64,000 nucleotides of DNA from Ypsolopha sequella (GCA_934047225.1 OW203991.1:6572001-6636000), one strand, 5' to 3'. Numbered from the stretch's first letter, positions 10,728-22,217 are shown. The notes: generated by a model not told the origin, from the letters alone. Made by a program: numbers and translations.

Positions 10728-11417
10728 TGTTTGATAAAAAAACGCTCGTTGCTACCAGAAATTGTAGCATATAAAAAGTGGTAATACTGAGTAGTGACGG
10801 GCATCGGCGTCACTGGTGCGAGGATTCCATAACCACGCTCAGACACCACTAATTGTATGCTAAAGGGTGATACTTGCAGCTGGAACAGGGGCCCATAAGC
10901 TGTCCCAGATTTATAGTATACAAGTATCTTATATTCTACAATATTTAATATAAAACGTCCTACCAGACAGTTGTATGATGACGTCATCTGCTGGTCCACG
11001 CATGAAGACCCTCTGCACGTGGACTCCAAGACGTTCCGGTGATGTGACACGTAGATCACCTTCCACGATGAATCTAAACACAACCCTCCTAACCCGGGAT
11101 GCATCCAACCCAGAAATAGTAATTAACAAGTCCACTTGTCGGAAGCCGCGTGGACACAGGTTATGTCACACACACACAGGAAATTCACGAAAAGGTGGCC
11201 TTCACGCCAAAATATTGTCAGCCCTTGACACCCTGATGTTCTTACGATGTCCGCACCGATTTGCCGTTAATATCCCTTAATAACACATATTAAAATCGTC
11301 CGCGATCTATACCAAGAAAATGTCCACGTCCCTCGTATTTTGACAGCTCCAAGTCCATAGACAAAATACATAGACCATTGATGGATGCGTTCCGAAATAT
11401 ACATTTTATTCTGAACA
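10728..11417 (-). repeat. 5' LTR of BEL/Pao element 1
   Basis: This is a direct repeat of 5903-6592. It should hold the element promoter; I could not assign a TATA box with confidence. Confidence 0.9.
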
Positions 11418-12047
11418 GATAGAAAGTTTTTGGGGGTTAAACTCGTAGGGATAAAAAACCACTATTAAAAAAGAAGAGTAAATAAAATAAAAATACGGTT
11501 TGGTCACAAATTCTACTTCGAAGTTACGTTGTTACTGTAGCTACGATAATCTGCATATAAAAAATAATAATTAGAAAGTTTTTAGGGGTTCAATATGTAG
11601 GGGTAAAATAAAACTTGAAAAAAAAATACAGTTTGGACAAAACAACAGCTAGTTCAAGTAAATTAATGTTTGAACGATTGTTTTATGATTGCAGGTACCT
11701 TTGTCATTTTAGGAATTTTAAAAAGAAAAAAAGCAGCTCAGGGTGGCTATTCTCGCAACATTTTTCATGCGCTTTATGTTTCATACGACTTCGGTAATCG
11801 CGTGATAAATGCCGTGTGATCGTAATACTACTAAGTAAAACTCCTTAAAAGACATGTATAACATGTTAATGAATCTGGGCAAATGGGTTTTATTTTAAAA
11901 GTTTGATACGTTTCTGTGTAAATAGCTTCTAAAAATCATCCGCCTTTGGCCTTTGCAAATTGTCGCATCTGTCAGAATTGCCGTCCTGTACCTAATTATA
12001 ATACACATACATTCTAATACATATGCATAAAAGAGCAAGGTTGAAGA
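11418..12047. other. AT-rich sequence with partial repeats
   Basis: No gene is seen. Two segments near 11424 and 11575 share agaaagtttttgggg-like sequence. A stretch near 11508-11560 (tctacttcgaa, ctgcata) resembles 5815-5860 on the other side of BEL/Pao element 1, suggesting dispersed repeat fragments. Confidence 0.4.
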
Positions 12048-12215
12048 TTAAAAGCGGTTTCGCGGCCGGATTGTGAAAAGTCCACAGTTTTCAAATTCAA
12101 ATTTTTTGAAATTCTTTTTTAGAGTTATCAATGGAAACTTTGCGATGGCAACATACATAGGTAATAAGGTTTTGTTGAATAGCTATTGATTGAATTTTGA
12201 ATTTAACCGCTCTTA
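12048..12215. repeat. MITE family E, copy 2 (internally deleted)
   Basis: The left end aagcggtttcgcggccgg and the right part (gaaactttgcgatggcaac, taataaggttttgttgaa, aaccgctctta) match family E. Most of the left arm is missing. Confidence 0.7.
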
Positions 12216-12544
12216 ATATGTATTACTATATGTCTATGATTTAACCATGACAAATACACCAAAAATTAGTTCTTGTCTAAATTTTATCAAAAATTCAGTC
12301 AATATTTAATCAATTTTTGATACAGCTTTAACAAATTTTAAATACTTATCAAGTCTAATTTTCTTTATAATAGTTTATTGATTTTCTACGCGTATTATAA
12401 TATGTCAAATATACAGAACTCACTGGTGTATTAAAAATCTTTCAATTCATATCTTTCAAATTTTTAACTTTAAAACCAAATTTTGGGTAAATTTAGTTAA
12501 GTTTTGAAAAAACCGTAAGTACCCCGGAAAATTAAACTTAAACA

Positions 12545-12706
12545 GGGGCTATACCGCGTAATTCTCATTTGTATCAACTTCAAGCAAATGCATGCGAAAT
12601 TCAACGCGTGCAAAAGAGATGGCATGTTAGGCGGGCGTCGTCGCACGCACGTCAAATTTCAATCTCAAGTTGATGTTGATGAAAATAAGAATTACGCGGT
12701 AGACCC
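12545..12706. repeat. MITE family G, copy 1
   Basis: It begins ggggctataccgcgtaattc and ends with the mirrored gaattacgcggtagaccc. The arms are about 40 bp (tttgtatcaacttcaa against aagttgatgttgatgaaa). The centre has a GC-rich ggcgggcgtcgtcgcacgc. Other copies are at 30522-30680 and, as a half copy, 45892-45945. Confidence 0.75.
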
Positions 12707-13294
12707 GCTGATTGTGTTTGATACCCACATTCGTTTTTCGGAGTTGGCATCATGTTGTACCACCAAAGAAGGTACTTTCAACCCATTTTGTGAAGGAAAT
12801 ACTTGCTGGGAAGGTACTCTATTTATCGATGACGTCTCCTAAGGGAATACATAAGCAAATGTTTAATGAATACATTCCTTAGGACCACAAAAAACGGCTT
12901 ACAGTAGGTACACATCAAAAGGAAATAAACCAGTCAAGTTCGAGTACGACTTAAACCCTGAGTGTTCCGTAACATTTAAATAAGTAAATATACTTAAGTA
13001 AGTTAATAAAAAATTAATATTATAAATTAATAAAAAAAAAAACAGAAATTACAAACTTATCATTATCTAAATTTTTTTTTAAACTAAAAATGCTATAAAC
13101 GCTGATTTATAGGTATAATGTAGTTTTAGGGTTACATCCCCGAATACTCAACCAAGTGGGGGGCGGGGGCAAAACCTCAGAATAAGGAGTCCTGAGGGCA
13201 AAACCAACGGTGCGTTCCGAGTCACAACATAATCGATATAGTCGTTCCGAGTCATTGTTAGCGCGGCAACGTCAGCCCTAAAATGTCATCAGCC
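12707..13294. other. Non-coding interval
   Basis: No gene is recognised. An open frame of 84 codons starting at 12588 runs out of MITE G and is not credible as a gene. Confidence 0.4.
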
Positions 13295-13629
13295 TAAAGG
13301 TAGGACCGCACTAATAAAGAAATAAGAAAGAAAGAAAGAAAAGGCTTTTATTTTCAGAGCTCCACCATTACAAAAAACGAAATACTCTAAATAATAAACA
13401 ATTTAAGGCTTATACATATAATTATTATACAGCCTGACGTAGTTTATAAGATATAATGTACTCTTTGGTTGCAACCAATGATATTGGAATATCATTGGTT
13501 GCAGCCAACAAAAAGGTTTGACTCAGCAAATGCCACTAAGCGGCAGCGCAGCGGAGCGACGCGACGTGACAGGACCAAATATTCTTTGTATGAAAGTGTA
13601 TGAGATATAATGCACTACGCGGCAGCGGA

Positions 13630-14430
13630 ACTGCGCGCTGCATGATTGTGAAGTTAGCCACCCCATACAAGATTTTCGAAAAAAATGTATCCAGGGCGTT
13701 AGTTCATCGTTAGTTCATGTTAGTTCAGGAAAAATTTTCGTTAGGATCCGACTCCTTCATGTATTTTTTTAAAAAACAAAATGGGGTGGCTAGGTTCACG
13801 CTGCCACCCCATTTTCATTTTTTCATATTTTTTTGTTTGGTTCGATAGATATTTGTTAGTTCACGTTAGTTCAGGCAAAATTTTCGTTAGGATCCGATTC
13901 CTTCATACTTTTTTTAAAATTTGAAATGGGGTGGCTAACTTCACGCTGCCACCCCATTTTGACTTTTTCAAGTTTTTTTTATTGCAATCGTTAGTTCACG
14001 ATCCGTAGAGGTTAGTTCAGGCAAAATTATCGTTAGGATCCGACCCAATTACCCATAAATAATTAATAAAACCTTGTTTTACCAACCATGTCATCCAAAT
14101 ATACAAGGAGTGAAAATATTAGTTGAAATTTTGTAAAATGGTATAAAATTAATATCAGTAAATCAAAAGAAAGTAAAATAGGTATGACAAGCTATAAAAG
14201 TACAAGAAACAAATAAAAAAGTGACTAGACAAAACACACAATGATTTGGAAAAACGCACCGGAAACTTTAGGCAACAAATGACACAACTAAACAAATCTT
14301 CACAAAATTTTGCCTGAACTAACGTCTAGGGACCATGAACTAACGACAGGAGTAAAAAAAAAATGGAAATGTCTTTAGAGACCTAAAATATTCAATCGTG
14401 AAGTTAGCCACCCACTTTAAGTTTTTCCGT
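13630..14430. repeat. Left inverted arm of the foldback structure
   Basis: It contains at least three blocks in which a ggatcctaacg-type motif (here cgttaggatccg) follows gttagttcaggcaaaattt-like sequence. Each block alternates with a ggggtggc/gccacccc hairpin. The reverse complement is present at 19190-20185. Confidence 0.8.
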
Positions 14431-14511
14431 TAAAATTTTATATAAAAAAGGTGCAATACTAAGTTGATCAAGTTTTCGGGCAGGGAATCCTAAAATTACA
14501 TTATTAATTGG

Positions 14512-16082
14512 AGCTGCTGTGGTTTAAAGAAAAATTGCGGCTGAACCAAATCGATGAAGTGATAGCAGCAGAGCTGCCCGACCCAAACGTGGATAAATAG
14601 CTATAGTGTCATATATGACACGATCACTAAGAACATGAGTCCTTGTGGAGCACTGAACCCTACGTCTCCTGTACATGTGGGACAGGACATGCACCAAAAA
14701 GTATCCTCGGGCGCTGTTAAAAGAGACGCAAACCAACGAGAATGGTTATCCGTTGTACAGGCGCACGGCGCCCGAGGATGGGGGACGTACGGTCACAATA
14801 AAAATGAGAGGTACTGAGCAAGACGTCGTAGTGGACAACAACTGGGTACTCACCGCTCCTTTCGAACATTTTTAATGGTCACATTAATGTGGAGTTCTGT
14901 AATGTGGTTCAGGCAATTAAATACATTTATAAGTACATAAACAAAGGCACTTAATCGGCGATATTTATTATGCAGCAGCAAGGCAATGCTAATATTAACC
15001 CTAGAGACGAAATGCAGATGTTTACAGCTGGTCATTACGTGAGCAGCAACGAAGCAGCATGGCGGATATTGGGCTTGCCGCTTCACGGGAGGCACCCGAC
15101 AGTGACACGTCTTACGGTGCACCTTCCCAACGGCGAGCACGTTTACTTCACGGAAGCTAAGCTATGCGATTGAGTAGCGACACCACCCACTACCACACTC
15201 ACCGAGTTTTTCCGTCTGTGCCAGATAGACGAGTTTGCCAGAACTTTGCTATATGCGGAAATGCCAAAATATTACGCATGGAACGCTTCACGGAAACCGT
15301 GGAAGCGTCGTGTGTAAGGCAACTCCGTCGAAGGCTGGCATGATGTGAAGACGTCAGATGTCCTGGTTAGAATTGATAACGTGCACTTAACACACTTTGA
15401 GTGTTACTGCTTACGGTTGCTACTGACCCGCGTCCGAGGGCCCATCAGTTTTCAGGCCCTCGAAACAGTCGAAGGACAGGAAAAAACTACGTTCCGAGGA
15501 GCGTGTGAGGCAATGAGACTTTTGGAAGATGACGGCCACTGGGACTCCACGATGGAGGACGCCGTATTATGTAGATCAGCGGCCAAGCTGAGAGAGCTTT
15601 TTGCTATCATTTTGAGCACCTGCAGATTCTTAAACCACCTGCAACTTTGGGACAAGTAGAAATCGCTATATCGGAAGATATCGCACACAAGTACCGAGGC
15701 ACAGCACAGGCCAACGACGATATAAATTTTAACGAAGCGCTAAAATTTATTGAGGACAAAGTTTTCTCAATGGTGGGTAAACGGCTGCCTAATTACGACA
15801 CCGCAGCCTTGAGGGCTCAAGTCGCTCACACTGAGACCCAGCTATAACAAGAGCAAAGGCAAATTTTCAATAAAATTGTGAGCCGGGTGAAGAGCGAAGA
15901 AGGGGTCTTTATTTCTTAGACGCACCAGGCAAGACATTCCTGTTAAATTTGCTGCTGGCGTAGTTGCGCAAGGATAGGAATGTCGCGCTAGCTGTTGCGT
16001 CCTCTGGGATAGCCGTGACCTTGCTCAGCGGAGGTAGAACTGCCCACTCGGTCTTCAAACTTCCACTGAACATTGTGGGTGA
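14512..16082 (+). pseudogene. Helitron Rep-helicase remnant
   Basis: The + strand gives a chain of Helitron landmarks in shifting frames. Near 14715-14800 it reads E-T-Q-T-N-E-N-G-Y-P-L-Y-R-R, followed by A-P-E-D-G-G. Near 14880-14945 it reads N-V-V-Q-A-I-K-Y-I-Y-K-Y-I-N-K-G. At 15005-15160 come a D-E-M-Q-M-F segment and H-L-P-N-G-E-H-V-Y-F. At 15420-15620 come R-G-P-I-S-F-Q-A-L and then F-A-I-I-L. At 15905-16075 a Pif1-type helicase start appears (D-A-P-G-K-T-F-L, missing two residues of the usual Walker A loop, then A-S-S-G-I-A-V-T-L-L). It stops there, before most helicase motifs. It has stops, frameshifts and a damaged ATP site, so it is inactive. Confidence 0.9.
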
Positions 16083-16102
16083 AAAACGACGGTAGACTAT
16101 AA

Positions 16103-16464
16103 TTTCATAATCACGTGTTAGATACTATTAAAAGTTGTTATGACAGACTTAAAGTTCTGTATCAGGTGCGACAGTTTTTAAGTGAGGAAATAAGAATATT
16201 TTTATGTGTATCCCTGATAATTTCCAAGCTTAACTATGCAGATATAGTTATTGGTGGTTGCATTATGGCCAAAACAAAAAATATAATACAAAGTATCCAG
16301 AACGCCTGCGAACGGTTCTGTTTTTATATTCCTCGTAGAGCTCATGTTACTCCCTACCTAGATAAAAATAATTTAATGAATATGGCATGTAGGCGTTCAC
16401 TTCATTTTGCTAGCCTTGTCTTTGGTATTATGAAATCACATACTCCCTCATATCTCTTTCTGGC
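16103..16464 (+). pseudogene. C-terminal LINE reverse transcriptase remnant
   Basis: An open stretch on the + strand encodes the C-terminal tail of a non-LTR retrotransposon ORF2 of the Jockey/CR1-like kind. Landmarks are L-S-E-E-I-R-I-F-L, L-N-Y-A-D-I-V, I-Q-N-A-C-E-R-F-C-F and R-R-S-L-H-F-A-S. It abuts the Helitron remnant at 16082 and ends where the 39-bp inverted repeat begins (16465). The polymerase core is absent. Clade assignment is approximate. Confidence 0.75.
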
Positions 16465-16503
16465 ATTCATTTCGTTAAAAATAGGACATGATTGATCTCA
16501 TGA
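16465..16503 (+). repeat. 39-bp inverted repeat, left copy
   Basis: The segment starts attcatttcgttaaaaatag. It is the exact reverse complement of 18424-18462 by eye, bounding a roughly 2-kb interval. Confidence 0.85.
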
Positions 16504-16830
16504 CAATGTTACTCAGATCTTTGAAAGTTTTAGTCCTTTTTGATTTAGCAATAGCCTGAATCAAAGCTTGACCATCAACAGCTAAGGTAGCTGTTTTAAT
16601 TTTCGGTTCTATAGTTAAGTTTCTACGGTTTTGGTTTTATGTAAGACGGTTTGTGCAACTATTGACTTGATAGCATATCTCATTTGTCCACTGTTTTCAA
16701 AAAGAGAAAGACGTGCACGTACACGGCCATTTTTCACTGCGAAAAACATCTGCCGAACTAAAACTTCAATATTCATAGATTTATCTGCCTTTGTTGGAAT
16801 GACCTTGACCTTATAAGTGTTTAAATATTT
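16465..16830 (-). pseudogene. Fragment of an unrecognised insect repeat-encoded protein, first part
   Basis: On the minus strand a broken frame runs from about 16827 to 16465. It reads N-I-E-V-L-V-R-Q-M-F-F and K-S-I-V-A-Q-T-V-L, then after a frameshift L-A-V-D-G-Q-A-L-I-Q and K-T-F-K-D-L-S-N. I associate such segments with a large family of uncharacterised insect proteins found in repeats, but cannot name it. The frame runs into a 39-bp sequence that recurs inverted at 18424-18462, where a plausible continuation begins on the opposite strand. Confidence 0.45.
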
Positions 16831-17154
16831 TTCTTATTTGATTGAATTATAAAACTCTTCATTTTTCCCGGTTCAGAGAGATTTACTTTTCTTTCTGCGT
16901 TTCTATACTGCAATGATATAATGTTAATCTTAATTTTTCTACCAATCGGTGACCGAGAAGATGATTGTTATTTTCATCTCATGTAATAATATAATATACA
17001 ATCTTACAATTCCTTACTACAGGCGTAAAATCCTATCTAGGATAACAGCGTACATCTGTTATTAGTACTTTATGTGTATCTTAGATTTTAAGCTTATACA
17101 TTCTTGTAACTTGTACTGTACTCTCTTCTTGCGAAATAAATTCTATCCTAATTT

Positions 17155-17840
17155 ATTCTACAAAAAAAAAAGATAAATGCTCAGGAGAAGACGGAATCAA
17201 AAATGTCACGATCATAGCTATGATTGAATTACTCGTCCCACATTTTACCAACTTTTTCAACGACATCTTAAAACAGAAAATAATACCTGAGGATTGAAAC
17301 GAATAACGTATTACATTACTATACAAAAAAGGAGATCCTTTGCTCAACAGAAGCTAATCAACTTGAACATCAACAACCTAAAGAACAAGCTAGTTTTTGA
17401 AAGGGCTTTTCTACTATTGACCACATCTTCACATTAAATCAAGGAATAGAGAGATATAGAGAGAATAACAAAATACTCTATATAGCGTATGTGGATTACA
17501 CCAAAGCTTTCGACTCCGTGTCTCACTCATGTCTCTGGAAAAGCCTTAAAGAACAAGGGGTTCATGCAAAATATTTAAACCCCTTATATAAGAAAAACTA
17601 AGCAAAAATCAAACTGGAGAGAAAAGGTACCACTTTTCCGATAGAAAGAGGTATGAAACAGGAAGATCCAATCTCACCCAAACTATTTAAAGCTCTACTT
17701 AAGTCAATTGTTAGAAACTTGGATTGGGGAAACGTTGGCTTTGGAATAAATGTAAACGGAGAAACTTTAACACACCTGAGGTGAGCAGAAAACCATCGAG
17801 CTCTAGAAATAATGTGTACGGATGTCAATGCTGGCTACTG
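17155..17840 (+). pseudogene. RTE-like LINE reverse transcriptase remnant
   Basis: The + strand reads G-E-D-G-I-K-N-V-T near 17180 and Y-V-D-Y-T-K-A-F-D-S-V near 17490 (palm motif A with its catalytic Asp). Near 17650 it reads G-M-K-Q-E-D-P-I-S-P-K-L-F, matching the usual G-x-x-Q-G-D-P-x-S-P-x-L-F motif with a changed Gly. Homology stops just before the F-A-D-D catalytic motif. Several in-frame stops are present, so the copy is dead. Confidence 0.85.
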
Positions 17841-17894
17841 ACGCGGTACCTTTGGTAGTTTTATTATTTTATAATTAAAACCACTACATTCCTT

Positions 17895-18168
17895 TTTTTG
17901 AAGGTGGTAGAGCTGATGCCGGGCTCGACTGTGGAGGTACCACCATCTTACTTGGAGACCCCCTCGAAGTAATTCGGGGGAGAGTAAAAGGACAGCTCAC
18001 AGGCAAAAAACCAGGAGGCCCACCATGCCTGGGACCGATGGATGGCGGTATATCCATGCCTAATAGCCGGGCCTTATATAGAACAGACTGGTGACGGGCA
18101 GCGGCGACACTGTTGCGAGGGTTCCGGCACCACGCTCACCAACCCGCCTGCCCAGCGTGTGTGAGTAT
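17895..18168 (+). repeat. LINE 3'-region fragment, copy 1
   Basis: The sequence from ggtggtagagctgatgccgg through gcctaatagccgggccttat to gcctgcccagcgtgtgtgag is repeated inverted at 55741-56110. It is non-coding and sits between the two halves of the RTE remnant, as an insertion or rearrangement. Confidence 0.7.
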
Positions 18169-18405
18169 GTTCAAACTAAGGGATAGAGTTAAAAGCTCAG
18201 ATATCAGGGAATTCACAAAAATCACAAATGCGGTAGGTATGCTCTGCAGGCTAAAGTGGAAGTGGGCCGGTCACGTCACCAGAGCAATTGATGGACGATG
18301 GAGCGAGCGAGTCCTTCACTGGTATCCGAGAGATGGACGCCGGATGCCTGGTCACCCAACGAGACGCTGGAACGACAACATTACCGCGATAGCCGGCAAC
18401 ACGTA
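18169..18405 (+). pseudogene. C-terminal tail of an RTE-like LINE ORF2
   Basis: The + strand frame reads L-K-W-K-W-A-G-H-V-T-R and then D-G-R-W-S-E-R-V-L and R-R-W-N-D-N-I. These are the conserved tail motifs of insect RTE-type endonuclease-reverse transcriptases. It ends with a stop at about 18404, close to the second 39-bp inverted repeat. Confidence 0.85.
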
Positions 18406-18423
18406 GACAAGTTTGGCTTTTCA

Positions 18424-18462
18424 TGAGATCAATCATGTCCTATTTTTAACGAAATGAATTCC
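18424..18462 (-). repeat. 39-bp inverted repeat, right copy
   Basis: It starts tcatgagatcaatcatgtcc and is the reverse complement of 16465-16503. Confidence 0.85.
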
Positions 18463-18760
18463 AGAGTGTTCATGTCCTGTTTGATCGATATAATATAATA
18501 AAGAATCGATAAAATCTGGAACGAGAATAAAGAGAGGCCAGTAAATAGTACACATATAACACGCGATATCAGGCACAGATACTCTACTTCCCAGAAAATG
18601 GGACAGATTAATTCACTACGTGGATAATAAAGCCAATTTAACAGTATTTCTGTCAAAAGCAATTGTAGAAGCAACAACCAAGAGCTTCTGGACAAACTTA
18701 GAAAAATGTGTCGATAATTTGTCACCTGATCATGAAGAGGCAGTGTTTGTCACATAGGCA
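18463..18760 (+). pseudogene. Fragment of the same unrecognised insect protein, second part
   Basis: On the + strand, after the 39-bp repeat, broken frames read V-L-F-D-R-Y-N-I-I, Y-F-P-E-N-G-T and D-N-K-A-N-L-T-V-F-L-S-K, then an acidic H-E-E-A segment. Its order suggests it once followed the fragment at 16465-16830, now on the other strand. Family not named; inactive. Confidence 0.4.
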
Positions 18761-19189
18761 GATAATGTAATAGGTAACCAGTTTAATTCTGAAGTATCTG
18801 AAAAAGAATACAATATAGTTTATAACCAGAAACAAAAAAACGCTTTTCCAAGTATTAAGATGAATCTTATGTCTTCTAAAATGATATGAAATGCGTAGTA
18901 ATACTTATTTTGTTATTTCTTAAGTCGATAAATTGTTACTATTGCTACTTTCACTGTTTTGTACATTTGTATTTTGCTAGTCGCTACTTTTTTTTTAAAT
19001 ATATGGTGAAAATTTACAATAAATATTAAATCAAACACCATTGTCATTAAAATATTCATTGCATTCTTTTATATTCCTATCCAGAGGTTTAAATAATTAC
19101 CGCCATGTCATGAAATATGTAACAAATAGCAAATCCTTGATTTTATTATGATTTCATGAATAGCTTCAAAGTACTGATAACCTGAAACC

Positions 19190-20185
19190 CTGTAATGTAT
19201 GAAAAAAGTATTCCTGTTTTTTATACCATTTTACAAAATTTCAACTAATATTTCACTCCTTGTATATTTGGACGACATGGTTGGTAAAACAAGGTGTTAT
19301 AAATTATTTATGGGTAATTGGGTCGGATCCTAACGATAATTTTGCCTGAACTAACCTCTACGGACCGTAAACTAACGATTGCAACAAAAAAAAAACGGAA
19401 AAAGTTAAAGTGGGTGGCTAACTTCACGATTGAATATTTCGGCTCTCTAAAGACATTTTCATTTTTTTTTACCCCTGTCGTTAGTTCGTGGTCCCCAGAC
19501 GTTAGTTCAGGCAAAAGTTTGTGAAGATTTGTTTACTTGTGTCATTTGTGGCGTAAAGTTTCCGGTGCGTTTTTCCAAATCATTGTGTGTTTTGTCTAGT
19601 CACTATTTTATTTGTTTCTTGTACTTTTATACCTTGTCATACCTATTTTACTTTCTTTTGAGCTACTGATATTAATTTTATACCATTTTACAAAGTTTTA
19701 ACTAATATTTTCACTCCTTGTGTATTTGGATGACATGGTTGGTAAAACAAGGTTTTATAAATTATTTATGGGTAACTGGGTCGGATCCTAACGATAATTT
19801 TGCCTTAACTAACCTCTACGGCCCGTGAACTAACGATTGCAATAAAAAAAACTTGAAAAAGTCAAAATGGGGTGGCAGCGTGAAGTTAGCCACCCCATTT
19901 CAAATTTTAAAAAAAGTATGAAAGAATCGGATCCTAACGAAAATTTTGTCTGAACTAACGTGAACTAACGAACATCTATCGAACCAAACAAAAAAATTAT
20001 GAAAAAATGAAAATGGGGTGGCAGCGTGAACCTAGCCACCCCATTTTGTTTTTTAAAAAAATACATGAAGGAGTCGGATCCTAACGAAAATTTTTCCTGA
20101 ACTAACGTGAACTAACGATGAACTAACGCCCTGGATACATTTTTTTCGAAAATCTTGTATGGGGTGGCTAACTTCACAATCATGC
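19190..20185. repeat. Right inverted arm of the foldback structure
   Basis: It mirrors 13630-14430. The blocks ggatcctaacga, ttgcctgaactaac and aatggggtggc/gccaccccatt recur. The segment around caaggagtgaaaatatt (left arm numbering) occurs twice here. Confidence 0.8.
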
Positions 20186-20476
20186 GCGCTGCCATAGTAA
20201 TTACTATGGCGCTGCGACACTGTGCGTCAAAGTTGACTAACTCACCAACTTAGAAGCGCGCGTATTCCGCTGCCGCTACAGCAAACGCATATTTTTCAAG
20301 AATAGCGTGTCCTATTTTTCTATGGGGGTTCATAGTTTGTATTAACTTTTAGAATTTATGTTGAGACATTCTAAAGTATGTATGCAATCTTTTAGGTAGG
20401 GCCGTGTCGCGTCGCGTCGCTCCGCTGCCGTGCAGTTACGCCTAGTGCGGTCCTACCTTAGAACGTCATCAATGAT

Positions 20477-20516
20477 CATGGAATTAGTATGTACTGTAGT
20501 ACATACTAATTCCATG
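20477..20516. repeat. 40-bp near-perfect palindrome
   Basis: The 19-bp arms catggaattagtatgtact and agtacatactaattccatg are separated by two bases. It lies just outside the right tip of the foldback structure. Confidence 0.85.
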
Positions 20517-22187
20517 TCGATGACATGATTAATGCCGCCATGTTGTGCTATCATCGCCCATGCTTCAGAACGTTTCACTACAAAATAACCACTTACAGAA
20601 GGTTCACTCCGCATAACTAGCGAAAACAAGCGCACGCACATATAGACGCGTAACGATTTTGGAGATAGTCAATGCCAATACGAAATTCTGCCGAGATCAT
20701 CATACGTACGCGTCTATGCATGTGTACTAGTGTGTCGTCGAGTCTGCCTTCTGGTAGTATCTATTTTCCCTGCGGTCCGTAATAGAATTACATAGATAAA
20801 AGCTATGAATGAATTAAAGTGTGAGCGATGACTGGTCCGTAATTTGTGAGCTAGCAAACGATGTGAAAGATAGCTTATGATTCGGACCGCATTAAAAAAG
20901 ATACATCTTAACCATAACCTCTTATCACAGAATACAATACGATTATTTGATTTTATTTCGTCAAAGTGCCGTGATTCGTGATGGAACAAGAAGAGTTTGT
21001 AGCACTGTTCTTTAACGTAGACTCAGATAGCGACGAAAAAATATATATACATATAAATTCTTCCTTTTCGACGAAAAGTTCCACACGACTTTTCATTTGT
21101 TTCTCTCATGGCCGAATAAAACATATACTATGGTTTGTCTGATCTGAACTGCTGAAATAATGGAGCGAAAACAATTTTTGACATTCCATTCCGTTCAACG
21201 CTTACATCGCCTCACCTCCGTCGCATGAGCCATGAAAGTCATACGAATGAATGAACGCATTTGCTTCACTCATGGATTATTAGCCATTCACCTCATTCAT
21301 TCGTAATCGATTTTAGCGAAATAATTCTATTTCGGAACGCGGGGTTAGTGGTTTCACTGTGAGCGATCTAACAAAAGTGACAGCCGGCCGGCGGCGGCAA
21401 ATTTCAAAATAGGTTATTCGGAGGATAAGAGTATATTATTAAACCCTGATTCAGATATTGTAGTTCGAAGAAATCACTTCTTGGACCTAAGTTTATAGTA
21501 CACAAATATTACAGGCCAAGAAATCAGAGTTTTCGACAAACCCGCACGCTATTTTGGTAAAAATGTGAAAATACTTTCTGAATTATTGTAAAACATGAAA
21601 CCGAAATCTTTCACCGAAAAGTCAATAAAAAATAGGTGCCATGACAAGCGGAGCGAGGAGCGTATTATGTTGACATGTAAATATATTTTGGGAGCAGAGC
21701 GAAGCAACCTTCAATAGTTCTAAACAATTACAATATACTCGTACCTAAGCAAATTGTAAATGCCGAATGCTACGATATGACGCCGACATATATATTACCC
21801 AGCCATTTCAGTTTTATGCCATGAACGGACACTCACAGATAGTTCTGTTAGGCGACAAATCAGCCAATCACAGCTCTTGAAATTCTAAAATTAAATAATC
21901 TTTTAGAATACCGACTTTTAGTATAGTTTGCGGGGCATCCGGGGGGCTCACGTCTGTGTAAATGATGGCGCGTCCCCATGACTCCTCCAGGACGCATTTC
22001 ACCCTACGCCTTTCCATAATCCTCTGATGAGAGCTTCAAATTACAGCTTTCATTGATTGTATCTAGTAAATACGCGAATTTACCGCACAATATGTAGCGG
22101 AGTTCAACAAAATGTTATGAGTGCGCAAAACAATAATGTATTGTGTCATTAAATGTCATTTTATTTTGTTTTTCTTAAAACATAATA
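20517..22187. other. Interval without recognised genes
   Basis: I see no supported gene. A short frame starting at about 20981 (M-E-Q-E-E-F-V-A-L) and several frames of fewer than 100 codons are open but lack homology I recognise or splice support. Repeat-like phrases (catgagccatgaaagtca and similar, 21100-21310) suggest decayed transposon sequence. Confidence 0.35.
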
Positions 22188-22217
22188 ATGGAATTGATTC
22201 GGCATAACACGTCTTAA

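Larger units (their letters stand above)
5903..11417 (-). mobile_element. BEL/Pao LTR retrotransposon, pol degraded (element 1)
   Basis: Two 690-bp direct repeats (5903-6592 and 10728-11417) bound the element and start TG and end CA. GATA lies outside both ends, consistent with a 4-bp target duplication; BEL/Pao usually gives 4-6 bp. The element reads on the minus strand: 5' LTR on the right, then primer site, gag (8385-10010), protease remnant, a short reverse transcriptase remnant, integrase remnant, a G-rich tract and the 3' LTR. The interior is about 4.1 kb, well short of a full BEL/Pao gag-pol, so most of pol is deleted and the rest is frameshifted. I counted six substitutions between the LTRs (about 0.9%), so it is fairly young. 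Confidence 0.9.
13295..20457. mobile_element. Large foldback structure with roughly 1-kb inverted arms
   Basis: The left tip reads ggtaggaccgcacta (about 13299). The right tip is its reverse complement tagtgcggtcctacc (about 20442-20457). Next inside, both arms carry a GC-rich motif (ggcagcgcagcggagcgacg on the left). Then come long mirrored arms (about 13630-14430 and 19190-20185) full of the short motifs gttagttca, ggatcctaacga and a hairpin built on ggggtggc and gccacccc. The right arm repeats one segment twice (about 19210-19560 and 19670-19790). The left tip has about 235 bp of extra sequence. The core (14440-19190) contains Helitron and LINE remnants rather than an obvious own transposase. 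I do not recognise the family. Confidence 0.7.
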
